DNA from: Rhodospirillales bacterium
GTDB taxonomy: Bacteria > Pseudomonadota > Alphaproteobacteria > Acetobacterales > Acetobacteraceae
DNA: 18,261 bases
Assembly (NCBI GenBank): GCA_028866335.1
Contig: JAGWIL010000014.1
Location: forward strand, 1-18,261
Direction of reading: 5' to 3'
Shown: positions 6,161 to 14,499 of the stretch, piece by piece
Numbering within the stretch: position 1 is the first letter of the stretch
Layout: each line of letters opens with the position of its first letter
Position numbers and translations under genes: made by a program
Notes under the pieces: model-generated
What the model was told of the DNA's origin: nothing
Database searches by the model: none
What the model saw: the letters and a program-made list of their open reading frames with translations, nothing else

Positions 6161-7186
6161 ATGATGCTGTGGCGGGTTCTGGCGCTGGGTTTATTATGGG
6201 CGGCACCGGCGGCTGCGCGCGCGCAATTCAGTCTGTTTCAGGGCGCACCCCATTCGCTCGCCCCGCTGGTGAAAATGGTCGCCCCCAGCGTGGTTGGCAT
6301 CACGGTCACGGAAGCTTCAGGCGGGCAGGGCGGCAAAACGGCACCTTTGCGGGCGGGCAAGGCCACGCCCCCCTTAACCGAGGCTGCCGGTTCAGGCTTC
6401 ATTATCAGCCCCAGCGGACTCATCGTGACCAATGACCACGTTATTGGGGGGGCTGCGCAAATAACTGTGACATTAGATAATGGCGAAAAATTAACCGCAG
6501 AATTGGTCGGGGCAGATGACCTGACCGATATCGCTGTCATTAAAATTCATTCATCTCAATTGCTGCAGCCAGCGCATTGGGCAAACTCTGCTAACGTGCA
6601 AATCGGTGACTGGGTGCTGGCGGCGGGCAACCCCTTCGCCCTCGGCAACTCCTTCACACTCGGGATTATTTCCGCCGAGGGGCGGGACATAGGAGAAGGG
6701 CCGTTCAACCATTTTCTGCAACTGGACGCGCCGATAAACCCCGGCAATTCCGGCGGACCAGCGTTTAACATGGAGGGCGGGGTGATTGGCATAAATTCAG
6801 CAATAGTCTCGCCTTCTGGCGGATCGGTTGGCATTGGCTTTGCTATTCCGAGCGATAGTGCGGCGCCGATTGTGGCCCAGCTTATCGCCCATGGCGCGGT
6901 GGCGCGGGGTTGGCTTGGCGTCTCTGTGGAAGACCCGCAGGACGGCAGCCCAGGGGCCGAGATAGCCGGATTAGAGCCTGGAGGACCGGCGGACGAGGCG
7001 GGCTTGTCTCAATCTGATGTGATTGTTACGGTGAACGGAGAGGCGATTTCAGGCGCCGATGGTCTCACCCGTGCGATAGCTTCGATGGCGCCAGGACGAA
7101 AAGTGGTCCTTGGGGTACAGAAAAATGCACATATATTCCATTTGCCGGTCATTGTTGGGCGGCGGCCGGAACAAATAGGGGAGTAG
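6161..7186 (+). CDS. Periplasmic HtrA/Deg-type trypsin-like serine protease with one PDZ domain
   Basis: A 341-residue protein with a signal peptide (MMLWRVLALGLLWAAPAAARA, cleavage near residue 21), placing it in the periplasm. The catalytic triad is complete: His93 in TNDHVIG, Asp123 in LTDIAVIK and Ser197 in GNSGGPAF. A single PDZ domain follows (about 248-335: RGWLGVSVEDP to GLSQSDVIVTVNGEAI), so it is shorter than two-PDZ DegP and closer to DegS in domain count, but with a signal peptide instead of a membrane anchor. Such proteases cut misfolded envelope proteins or act as regulated sensors. The frame is open upstream to 6089, but the GGAGG at 6146-6150 and the signal peptide fix the start at 6161 or 6164. 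It is first in an operon; the response regulator begins 2 bases after its stop. Confidence 0.92.
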   Translation: MMLWRVLALGLLWAAPAAARAQFSLFQGAPHSLAPLVKMVAPSVVGITVTEASGGQGGKTAPLRAGKATPPLTEAAGSGFIISPSGLIVTNDHVIGGAAQITVTLDNGEKLTAELVGADDLTDIAVIKIHSSQLLQPAHWANSANVQIGDWVLAAGNPFALGNSFTLGIISAEGRDIGEGPFNHFLQLDAPINPGNSGGPAFNMEGGVIGINSAIVSPSGGSVGIGFAIPSDSAAPIVAQLIAHGAVARGWLGVSVEDPQDGSPGAEIAGLEPGGPADEAGLSQSDVIVTVNGEAISGADGLTRAIASMAPGRKVVLGVQKNAHIFHLPVIVGRRPEQIGE

Positions 7187-7188
7187 AG

Positions 7189-7872
7189 ATGCGGATACTC
7201 GTCGTTGAGGACGACAAGGATGTGGCAGGGTTTGTTCTGAAGGGCCTGCGCGAAGCAGGACACACGGTGGAACATGCCGATAACGGGCGTGATGGACTGT
7301 TTCTGTCGGCCTCTGAAAATTTCGATGCCATTATCCTGGACCGTATGCTGCCCGGTGGCATAGACGGTTTGCGTTTGCTGGAAACCTTGCGCGGGCAGGA
7401 TAACACCACGCCCGTGCTGTTTCTCTCGGCACTTGGCCAGGTGGATGACCGTGTGAAGGGCTTGAAGGCGGGAGGTGACGATTACCTCACCAAGCCTTTT
7501 GCCTTCGCGGAGCTGCTGGCGCGGGTGGAAGCACTAACCCGCCGCGGCAAGAGCGACGGCCCGGCGACACGGCTTATGGTGGGAGATCTGGAAATGGATC
7601 TGCTGTCTCGCTCTGTCCGCCGGGGCACGCAGAAGATTGATTTGCAGCCACGCGAGTTCCGGCTGCTGGAATACCTGATGCGCCATGCCGGGCAGGTGGT
7701 GACGCGCACCATGCTGCTGGAGGGCGTGTGGGATTATCATTTCGACCCGCAAACCAATGTGATCGACGTGCATATTTCGCGGTTGCGCCAGAAGGTTGAT
7801 AAGCCGTTTGATACCTCGCTGCTGCATACGGTCCGCAATGCTGGCTACATGTTGCGCGCGGAAGATATTTAA
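7189..7872 (+). CDS. OmpR/PhoB-family two-component response regulator
   Basis: A 227-residue regulator. The receiver domain (1-115) has the acidic pair Glu8-Asp9 (VVEDDK; Asp9-Asp10 also adjacent), phosphoacceptor Asp51 in IILDRMLPG and the conserved Lys102 in YLTKPF. The C-terminal winged helix (about 130-225) has the family pattern LQPREFRLLEYLMRHAGQVV, then the recognition region NVIDVHISRLRQKVD and GYMLR. A GGGGAG ribosome binding site overlaps the end of the protease gene. It is followed 17 bases later by its cognate kinase. The regulon cannot be read, but linkage to a periplasmic protease suggests envelope-stress control. It resembles the QseB/CusR subgroup, but no specific name is justified. 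Confidence 0.93.
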   Translation: MRILVVEDDKDVAGFVLKGLREAGHTVEHADNGRDGLFLSASENFDAIILDRMLPGGIDGLRLLETLRGQDNTTPVLFLSALGQVDDRVKGLKAGGDDYLTKPFAFAELLARVEALTRRGKSDGPATRLMVGDLEMDLLSRSVRRGTQKIDLQPREFRLLEYLMRHAGQVVTRTMLLEGVWDYHFDPQTNVIDVHISRLRQKVDKPFDTSLLHTVRNAGYMLRAEDI

Positions 7873-7889
7873 CGCTGGCAGGAAAACCA

Positions 7890-9290
7890 ATGGCCAGAAA
7901 CGGGCCAACATCCGCCGCCGCACGTAAGCGCAGGGCATTGTTCCGTTCCGCCGGGGTACGGTTTGCCTTGGTTTACGCGGTGGTGTTCGGCCTCTCTGCT
8001 TTCGTGCTGGCGGTGGCGTTATGGTATTCGACACTTGGGTTGCTGCAACACCAGGTGCAGAACGCCATTCATAACGACGCGCAAACCCTGTTGGAGCATC
8101 AGGAGCTTGGCGGGTTGCCCTCGATTGAGGAGGCCATTCAGGACCGGCTGACCAGCGCATCTGACGCGGATGGCATTTACCTGCTATTGAGCGGCACGGG
8201 CCAGATTCTAACAGGTAATCTCGACCATTGGCCGGCCGGGCTGACACGCGACAATGTGTGGTACGAGCTGCCGGTAACGCGGCGGGGCGTTTCCTCCGTG
8301 GCATTGTTGAATGTGCAGCAATTGCCCGGAGGGATGAAGCTGCTGGTGGGGCGGGATGTGCGAGCCCGGCTTGAGCTGCGCAACGTGTTGCGCGCCGGGT
8401 TGATCTGGGCTTTGGGCCTTATGATTGCGCTTGGCGTTATGGGCGCGCTGCTTGTCCGCTCGCTGTTCCGCCGCACCATCAAGGATATTTCCGCCACCAC
8501 TAGCGCCATCGCGCGGGGGGACATCTCGCGCCGTGTGCCGGTGAGCGGTGTGGGCGATGAATTCGATGAATTGGCGGTGACCATCAATGAGATGCTGGAC
8601 CGCATCGCCAGGTTGATGGACGGGGTGCGACAGGTTTCCAATGCCATCGCGCATGATTTGCGCACGCCGGTAACGCGCGCGCGCAGCCGGTTGGAGGATG
8701 CGGCCCTTCATGCCAGCACGAAAGATGAAATGCAGGCGGCGATTGACCGGGCGACCCTGGATCTGGATGGGATTGTTGCGGTGTTCGAGGCGCTGCTACG
8801 TATTTCGGAGATTGAAGTGGGCTCGCGCCGCGCGGCTTTCGCGCGCATAGACCTCACCCCCGTGTTAACGGATATGGACGAGCTTTACCGCGCCGTTGCG
8901 GAAGAAAAGCAGATTGTGCTGCATACCGAAATTGAAACGCCGTTGCCGGTTTGGGCGGACCGCGATTTGATTCAGCAGGCTGTTGTCAATCTTCTCGATA
9001 ATTCGTTGAAATTTTCAGAATCGCTCACCGTCATCAGTTTTACGGCGCATGTGGTGGATGGCATGGTGCAGATTGTGGTGGCAGACCGTGGGCCAGGAAT
9101 CGCCGAACAGGATAGGGCGCGCGCGACAGAGCGGTTTTTCCGTGGCGAGGCGGCGCGTAGCACCGCAGGCTCAGGGCTGGGGTTGGCGCTGGTTCTGGCG
9201 GTGGCGCAGCTTCATAACGGCACACTGCAGTTGCAGGACAATCATCCTGGCCTGCGCGCGGTTATTACGATTCCACTTTACAGGGATTAG
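7890..9290 (+). CDS. HAMP-domain sensor histidine kinase
   Basis: A 466-residue inner-membrane sensor kinase, partner of the regulator just upstream. Order of parts: basic N-terminus, membrane segment 1 (about 24-48), periplasmic sensor domain of about 115 residues (50-165), membrane segment 2 (about 168-190), HAMP (191-243), dimerisation/phosphoacceptor helix with His255 in SNAIAHDLRTPVTR, and an ATPase domain with N-box NLLDNSLKF (367-375), G1 box DRGPGI (399-404) and G2 box GSGLGLAL (427-434). The sensor domain has no motif I recognise. AGGA precedes the ATG by six bases. The stop codon lies right at the edge of the palindromic element at 9291-9407, so the last codons may have been set by that insertion. 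Confidence 0.93.
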   Translation: MARNGPTSAAARKRRALFRSAGVRFALVYAVVFGLSAFVLAVALWYSTLGLLQHQVQNAIHNDAQTLLEHQELGGLPSIEEAIQDRLTSASDADGIYLLLSGTGQILTGNLDHWPAGLTRDNVWYELPVTRRGVSSVALLNVQQLPGGMKLLVGRDVRARLELRNVLRAGLIWALGLMIALGVMGALLVRSLFRRTIKDISATTSAIARGDISRRVPVSGVGDEFDELAVTINEMLDRIARLMDGVRQVSNAIAHDLRTPVTRARSRLEDAALHASTKDEMQAAIDRATLDLDGIVAVFEALLRISEIEVGSRRAAFARIDLTPVLTDMDELYRAVAEEKQIVLHTEIETPLPVWADRDLIQQAVVNLLDNSLKFSESLTVISFTAHVVDGMVQIVVADRGPGIAEQDRARATERFFRGEAARSTAGSGLGLALVLAVAQLHNGTLQLQDNHPGLRAVITIPLYRD

Positions 9291-9407
9291 TCAGAAACTG
9301 TTTCAGAAGTCGCTGTGGTGAGTCCGCCAGGGCGGGATTTTCGGGCACCGGAGCGCAGAAAATGACATTCTGGCGGCCACCACAATAGACTTATAAACAG
9401 TTTCTAA
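9291..9407. repeat. Long imperfect palindrome, MITE-like, between convergent stop codons
   Basis: The ends are an exact 11-base inverted repeat, AGAAACTGTTT at 9293-9303 and its complement at 9395-9405. The similarity continues inward: aligning the left arm with the complement of the right arm gives further matched blocks AAGTC, TGTGGTG, CCGCCAG and ATTTTC, so about 50 bases per arm pair with small gaps, leaving a few bases at the centre (near 9349). The whole element could fold into one long hairpin. It carries no reading frame. It starts directly after the kinase stop codon and its right end overlaps the ntrX stop codon. The outer repeat resembles the ends of small DDE-type insertion sequences; a non-autonomous MITE is the best guess, while a large bidirectional terminator is the alternative. 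Confidence 0.6.
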
Positions 9408-10789
9408 GCCACCTTATCCTCGGCGGCGCCGATGCCAAGCTGCTTCAGCTTGCGGTGCAGCGCGCTGCGTTCCATGCCGACAAAATTCGCCGTGCGGGAA
9501 ATGTTGCCGCCAAAACGCAAAAGCTGCGCTTGGAGATACTGCGTCTCGAACACATCCCGAGCCTCACGCAGCGGCAGCGCCATCACATCCGCTGCCGGGT
9601 CTATTGCCAAAGCACGTGGGGCGTGGGCGGCTAGTTCGGTGGGTAGGTGTTCGGCATGGAACTGTTCCCCAGGCTCGCCGGAGCGCATAATCATCAGCCA
9701 GTCCATCACATTACGCAATTGGCGCACATTTCCGGGCCAGTCATGCGCCTGTAAGGCCGCCACGGCGTCTGACGCCAGGCTGCGCGCGGGCAGGCCGGAG
9801 ATTTCCGCCGCATGGCTGAGAAACTGGTTGGCCAGCGCCGGAATATCTTCCCGCCGCTCTTTCAACGCTGGCACACGCATGGGCACGACCGAGAGCCGGT
9901 AATACAGATCCTCCCGGAACCGCCCTTCCCCGATCTCGGCCGGGAGGTCTTTGGCCGTAGTGGCCAGCACGCGGATATCCACCTTCACCCGGGTGGCACC
10001 ACCCACGCGTTCAAAGCTTTGGTCTTGCAGCACCCGGGCGATTTTGCTCTGCATCTCCAGGGGTAATTCGGAAACCTCGTCCAGCAGCAGGGTGCCGCCA
10101 TGGGCGCGTTCCAGCACGCCCTGCTTGCGCGGGGTTTCTGGCCCGGCTTCGACGCCGAACAGCTCCGCCTCGAATTTTTCCGGTGCCAGAATGGCGCAGT
10201 TCATCACCACGAACGGCCCTTCGGCGCGGCGGGATTTGGCGTGGATCATCCGCGCCACAACTTCCTTGCCTGCCCCTGGTGGCCCGGAAATGAGCACACG
10301 CGAGCCAGTGGGCGCGACTTTTTCCACGGTGTTGCGCAAGGAGGCGATGCCGTGGCCCTCGCCGGTAAGGTTGCTGTCGCCGCCCACCCGCAGGCGCAGC
10401 TCGGCGTTTTCGCGCTCCAGCTTGGCCGCCTCCAGCGCGCGCTTGACCACCAGCAGCAACCGGTCTGAATTGAACGGTTTTTCGATAAAGTCGTAGGCGC
10501 CGCGTTGAATGGCGGCAACCGCGGTTTCTATGGTGCCATGACCCGAGACCATGATGACCGGCACGCGCGGCACCTCCTGGTGCAGCACATCCAGAATCCC
10601 GATGCCGTCGAGCTTGGAGCCTTGCAGCCATACATCCAGCAGCACGAGGGAGGGGCGGCGGGCGCGGTAAGCCGCCAGCGCCTCGTCGGAGCTGCCAGCG
10701 CTGCGGGCCTCATACCCCTCATCCTTGAGAATCGCTTCGACCAGCAGCCGGATATCCGGCTCGTCATCCACGATCAGAATCTCGGTCAT
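9404..10789 (-). CDS. ntrX: Nitrogen assimilation response regulator NtrX
   Basis: A 461-residue regulator and cognate partner of the kinase NtrY. The receiver has Asp8-Asp9, phosphoacceptor Asp52 in VLLDVWLQG and Lys104 in FIEKPF; a linker helix (LERENAELRLR) leads to an AAA+ domain with Walker A GPPGAGKE (169-176) and Walker B LLLDE (234-238), and a C-terminal Fis-type helix-turn-helix (about 425-452: GNISRTANFVGMERSALHRKLKQLGI). At the place of the sigma-54 contact loop GAFTGA the sequence reads GVEAGPET, so it should not activate sigma-54 RNA polymerase; this is usual for NtrX, which acts on nitrogen, redox and envelope genes. Its start overlaps the ntrY stop by 4 bases. It is the last gene of the ntr operon here. 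Confidence 0.95.
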   Translation of the reverse strand: MTEILIVDDEPDIRLLVEAILKDEGYEARSAGSSDEALAAYRARRPSLVLLDVWLQGSKLDGIGILDVLHQEVPRVPVIMVSGHGTIETAVAAIQRGAYDFIEKPFNSDRLLLVVKRALEAAKLERENAELRLRVGGDSNLTGEGHGIASLRNTVEKVAPTGSRVLISGPPGAGKEVVARMIHAKSRRAEGPFVVMNCAILAPEKFEAELFGVEAGPETPRKQGVLERAHGGTLLLDEVSELPLEMQSKIARVLQDQSFERVGGATRVKVDIRVLATTAKDLPAEIGEGRFREDLYYRLSVVPMRVPALKERREDIPALANQFLSHAAEISGLPARSLASDAVAALQAHDWPGNVRQLRNVMDWLMIMRSGEPGEQFHAEHLPTELAAHAPRALAIDPAADVMALPLREARDVFETQYLQAQLLRFGGNISRTANFVGMERSALHRKLKQLGIGAAEDKVA

Positions 10790-13017
10790 CGGGTAGGCAA
10801 CTCCTTCGTTTCCTCCAGCATCGCGGTCTCTGGCAGGGCTGGCAAAATCAGCAACACTTCCGCCCCGGTTCCGCCCGGCGCGGAGTTCAGCTCCAGCCGC
10901 CCTCCATGGTCCTCCATGATCTTGGCGACAATGGCAAGCCCAAGGCCGGTGCCTTTTACTTTATGGGTTACATAGGGCTCTGTTAAGCGGTCGCGCCCAG
11001 TCTCTGGCAGGCCAATGCCGTCATCGGTCACGCTCAGCACTGCCATGCCGCCTTGCCTGTAAAGGCGCAGGCTTACATGCCGGGCGCCTTCGCGCATTTC
11101 CACCGCATCGGCCGCGTTTTGCAGCAGGTTGGTCAGCGCCTGGCCGATCAGCCGACGGTCGCATTGGGCGCGCAAGGGTGCGTCGATCTCTACGCTCCAC
11201 TCGATCTCCCGCTTGGCCACGCGTTGCAGCACCATGGCCTCGCGGGCCAGCCGCTCCAGAGATTCCTCGCGCATCACCGGCTGGGGCATACGCGCGAAGG
11301 AGGAAAATTCATCCACCATGCGGCCGATATCGCCCACATGGCGCACGATGGTCTCGGCGCATTGGGTAAAGCCTTCGGGGTCTGTGGTGATCTCTTTGGC
11401 GAAGCGGCGCTTCAGCCGCTCAGCGGAAAGCTGGATGGGCGTGAGCGGGTTTTTGATCTCATGCGCGATGCGCCGCGCCACATCGGCCCAGGCGGCCTTG
11501 CGCTGGGCAGACATCAACTCGGTCACGTTATCGAAAGTTACGATGAAGCCATCCGCCACGCCTTCTTTCAGCTCAGCGCCGATCCGCACCAGCAGCACGC
11601 GCTTGGCGGCGCCTATGCCGTGCTCGATCTGTGTTGTGGCGGGGCGTTCGGGGCTGGTCATCACAGCCGCCATGAGCGTTGCGAATTCTGGCACGACATC
11701 GGCCAGATTTTGGCCAATCCGGGGCAGGAGGTCGAGCTGGAGCAGTTCCGAAGCGGCGCGGTTGGGTAATTCGATGCGCCCCTGTGCGTCCAGCCCGATA
11801 ACACCGGCGGAAACGCCTGCCAGCACGGTTTCTGTAAAGCGTCGCCGCTCATCGAGCTGGTTGTTCACGTCCAGCAATTCGCCGCGCTGTGCGGCAAGCT
11901 GTGCGGTCATGCGGTTGAAGGCGCGCGAAAGCCCTTCCATCTCATCGCCCGTGGCGCGCTCAGGCACCTGCACGTCGAGGTCGCCTTGCCGGACGGCTTC
12001 CGCGGCGCGAATGAGATGCCCGAGCGGTTTGGCAATCTGGTTGGCAATGACAAGGCCGAAACCGACGAGGGCCGAGAGCACCAGCAATGTGAGCACCGCG
12101 ATGATCAGCGCGAAGGAAACCTCAAGCTGCGAGCGGTTTTTGGCGAGGCGCTGATATTCGGCCACCGCCTGTGTGGTTTTGTTTACATGGTCCAGAATCG
12201 CCGGGTCGATCGGTTTTTCCACCATCAGCATCAAGGGCGGCGTGATGTCGAGCTTGATGACAGCCTGTTCAACCGTGCTGCCATGCGGGCTTATCACCGG
12301 CACCTCGCCGCTATTGGCCTGGACGATGGCGTTATGATCCGGGATGCTGGCCGCCATGCCCGCGAACAGCCCGGCGGAGGCGATCACCTGCCCGGTCAGC
12401 GGATCGAAGATCACCGCCTGGGTGAGACCGCGCGTGGAGGTCTGGCCGACAAGATAGGAGGCGAATTCGTTGGGGTCGCCAAAGAATACCGACCCGGCCT
12501 GGGAGAGGTCGTTTGCCATCGCCAGGGCATCGAGCCGGATGTCGTTCTCGTGCTCGCTAAGGTAGCCCTGCGCCACCTGGGCGCTTTCGGCCAGGGCGGT
12601 TTGCACGCGGTTGTTGAACCAGGCCTGGATGCCGAAATTGAAGAAGACGATAGCGAAAATGGCCACCAATACGGCAGGCACCGCCGCCACGCCGCCAAAC
12701 AGCACCACCAGCCGCACATGCAGCCTGGCCCCTGCGGCACCGCGCCTGTGTTCCAGCATAACGCGCGTAATCCGCCCGGCCAGCACCAGAATAAGCAGCA
12801 GCAAAGCCGCGAAATCAGCGAAGATGAGCCCCACGGCGCCGCCGGAATGCATGGACATACGCACCCGCCCTGCCAGCAGCGCGAAGGTGAGAATGCCCAG
12901 CGCCAGCGCGAAGGAGGCGACAAACAATGTGGCGACGCGGCCCAGCATCATATCCGCCATCCAGGCAAGCCTGGAGCGCGCCTGCGGTTTTTCCACTGGT
13001 AGCAGGTTTTCGCTCAT
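10786..13017 (-). CDS. ntrY: Nitrogen regulation sensor histidine kinase NtrY
   Basis: A 743-residue membrane kinase. It has three membrane segments near the N-terminus (about 28-50, 59-81, 101-128), a periplasmic region of about 170 residues, a fourth segment (about 300-325), HAMP (326-378), a PAS domain (about 395-500), the phosphoacceptor His519 in ARRIAHEIKNPLTPIQ, and the ATPase domain with N-box NLLQNAADAV (630-639), DDGIGLP (665-671) and GTGLGLAI (689-696). This order is diagnostic of NtrY. It phosphorylates NtrX, and cross-talk with NtrC is known in other species. It lies 21 bases downstream of ntrC and overlaps ntrX by 4 bases, consistent with a single transcript. Confidence 0.95.
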   Translation of the reverse strand: MSENLLPVEKPQARSRLAWMADMMLGRVATLFVASFALALGILTFALLAGRVRMSMHSGGAVGLIFADFAALLLLILVLAGRITRVMLEHRRGAAGARLHVRLVVLFGGVAAVPAVLVAIFAIVFFNFGIQAWFNNRVQTALAESAQVAQGYLSEHENDIRLDALAMANDLSQAGSVFFGDPNEFASYLVGQTSTRGLTQAVIFDPLTGQVIASAGLFAGMAASIPDHNAIVQANSGEVPVISPHGSTVEQAVIKLDITPPLMLMVEKPIDPAILDHVNKTTQAVAEYQRLAKNRSQLEVSFALIIAVLTLLVLSALVGFGLVIANQIAKPLGHLIRAAEAVRQGDLDVQVPERATGDEMEGLSRAFNRMTAQLAAQRGELLDVNNQLDERRRFTETVLAGVSAGVIGLDAQGRIELPNRAASELLQLDLLPRIGQNLADVVPEFATLMAAVMTSPERPATTQIEHGIGAAKRVLLVRIGAELKEGVADGFIVTFDNVTELMSAQRKAAWADVARRIAHEIKNPLTPIQLSAERLKRRFAKEITTDPEGFTQCAETIVRHVGDIGRMVDEFSSFARMPQPVMREESLERLAREAMVLQRVAKREIEWSVEIDAPLRAQCDRRLIGQALTNLLQNAADAVEMREGARHVSLRLYRQGGMAVLSVTDDGIGLPETGRDRLTEPYVTHKVKGTGLGLAIVAKIMEDHGGRLELNSAPGGTGAEVLLILPALPETAMLEETKELPTR

Positions 13018-13038
13018 CCCACCCGGCGCTGCACGAAA

Positions 13039-14496
13039 TTAACCAACACGGCGCTGCACGCCGATGCCATGCTCCCTGATCTTCTTGCGCAGGGTGTTGC
13101 GGTTGAGGCCCAGAAGTGCGGCGGCGCGGATCTGGTTGCCCCTGGTTTCGGCCAGGGTCATGCGGATGAGCGGGCGTTCCAGCTCCGCCAAAGCGCGCTC
13201 ATACAGCACACCATCCTCGCCTGATTCGCGCAAAGATGCGAGCAGCCTGGCGATATGGCGCTCGACCACGCTGGCCATGTTGTCGCTCTCCTCGCCGGCA
13301 GCGGAGAGGCTGGGCTCCTCGACCTGGGTATAATCGGCCAGCTCCTGGGCAATTATACCCTCGGTGATGACCGGCTGCGGCACCAGGGCGGCAAGGCGGC
13401 GGATCACGTTTTCCAGCTCGCGAACATTGCCCGGCCAGCGATACGCCGAGAGCAGCGCCATGGCGGCGGGGTCGATGGATTTTGCGGGCAGCCCCTCGGC
13501 CTGGGCTTTATTGAGGAAATGCTGCGCCAGCACGGGGATGTCATCCGGGCGTTCGCGCAAGGGCGGCAGCCGGATGGGCACGACGTTGAGCCGGTAGAAC
13601 AGATCTTCGCGGAACTGGCCGGAGCGGATGAGCGACCGCAGATCACGGTGGGTTGCTGCCACAATACGCGCATTGGCGCGGATGGGCTGGCGGCCGCCGA
13701 CAGTGGTGAACTCACCTTCCTGCAACACGCGCAGCAGCCGGGTTTGGGCTTCTGGCGGCATATCGCCGATTTCATCCAGAAACAACGTGCCGTTCGCAGC
13801 CTGCTCAAACCGTCCGATATGGCGGTTGGTGGCCCCGGTGAAGGCCCCGCGCTCATGCCCGAACAGTTCGCTCTCGATCAGCTCCCGCGGGATGGCGGCC
13901 ATGTTGATGGCAACAAACGGGCCTTGCCGGCGGCGCCCGTAATCGTGCAACGCCCTGGCCACAAGCTCCTTGCCCGCACCGGATTCGCCGTTGATCATCA
14001 CGGTGAGGTCCGTGGTGGTGAGGCGCGCGATGATGCGGTAGATTTCCTGCATGGCCGGGCTGCGGCCGATCAACGGCATCTGGTCGTCAGCCGATGCCTT
14101 CGGCGTCTCAGCCTGCGCCGCCAGGGCCATCGGCTGTTTCAGCGCCCGGTCCACCACGGCCAGCAAATCGCCAAGGTCAAACGGTTTGGGCAGATACTCA
14201 AACGCCCCGCGCTGGGTTGCCTGCACGGCGGTGGTGAGCGTGCTTTGTGCGCTCATCACGATAACCGGCAATTCCGGCCGGATGCGGCGGATGCGGGGAA
14301 TGAGGTCCAGCCCGTTTTCTTCAGGCATGATAACATCCGTGATGGCAACATCGCCTTCGCCATCTTCCACCCAGCGCCAGAGCGTGGCGGCGGAGGCGGT
14401 GGCGCGCACCTGATACCCCGCCCGGCCCAGCGCCTGGGTGAGCACGGTGCGGATTGAACGGTCGTCATCGGCAACAAGAACGGTAGGAAGCGTCAT
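13039..14496 (-). CDS. ntrC: Nitrogen regulation response regulator NtrC (sigma-54 activator)
   Basis: A 485-residue sigma-54-dependent activator. The receiver has acidic residues Asp10-Asp12, phosphoacceptor Asp54 in [12 protein letters not shown] and Lys104 in YLPKPF. The central AAA+ domain (about 140-375) has Walker A GESGAGKE (170-177), an intact GAFTGA loop (217-222) and Walker B LFLDE (238-242), so it can remodel sigma-54 polymerase. The C-terminal Fis-type helix-turn-helix is [22 protein letters not shown] (about 458-479). Phosphorylated by NtrB under nitrogen limitation, it switches on nitrogen-scavenging genes such as glutamine synthetase and ammonium transport. The ATG is 3 bases after the ntrB stop, so translation is likely coupled. 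Confidence 0.96.
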   Translation of the reverse strand: MTLPTVLVADDDRSIRTVLTQALGRAGYQVRATASAATLWRWVEDGEGDVAITDVIMPEENGLDLIPRIRRIRPELPVIVMSAQSTLTTAVQATQRGAFEYLPKPFDLGDLLAVVDRALKQPMALAAQAETPKASADDQMPLIGRSPAMQEIYRIIARLTTTDLTVMINGESGAGKELVARALHDYGRRRQGPFVAINMAAIPRELIESELFGHERGAFTGATNRHIGRFEQAANGTLFLDEIGDMPPEAQTRLLRVLQEGEFTTVGGRQPIRANARIVAATHRDLRSLIRSGQFREDLFYRLNVVPIRLPPLRERPDDIPVLAQHFLNKAQAEGLPAKSIDPAAMALLSAYRWPGNVRELENVIRRLAALVPQPVITEGIIAQELADYTQVEEPSLSAAGEESDNMASVVERHIARLLASLRESGEDGVLYERALAELERPLIRMTLAETRGNQIRAAALLGLNRNTLRKKIREHGIGVQRRVG

Positions 14497-14499
14497 CTC

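Noticed and set aside
11986..13002. 338-codon plus-strand frame opposite ntrY
   Set aside because: Antisense shadow of a clear NtrY, rich in His, Gln and Arg.
13255..14457. 400-codon plus-strand frame opposite ntrC
   Set aside because: A shadow frame created by high GC at third positions of ntrC; His/Gln-rich composition with no domain.
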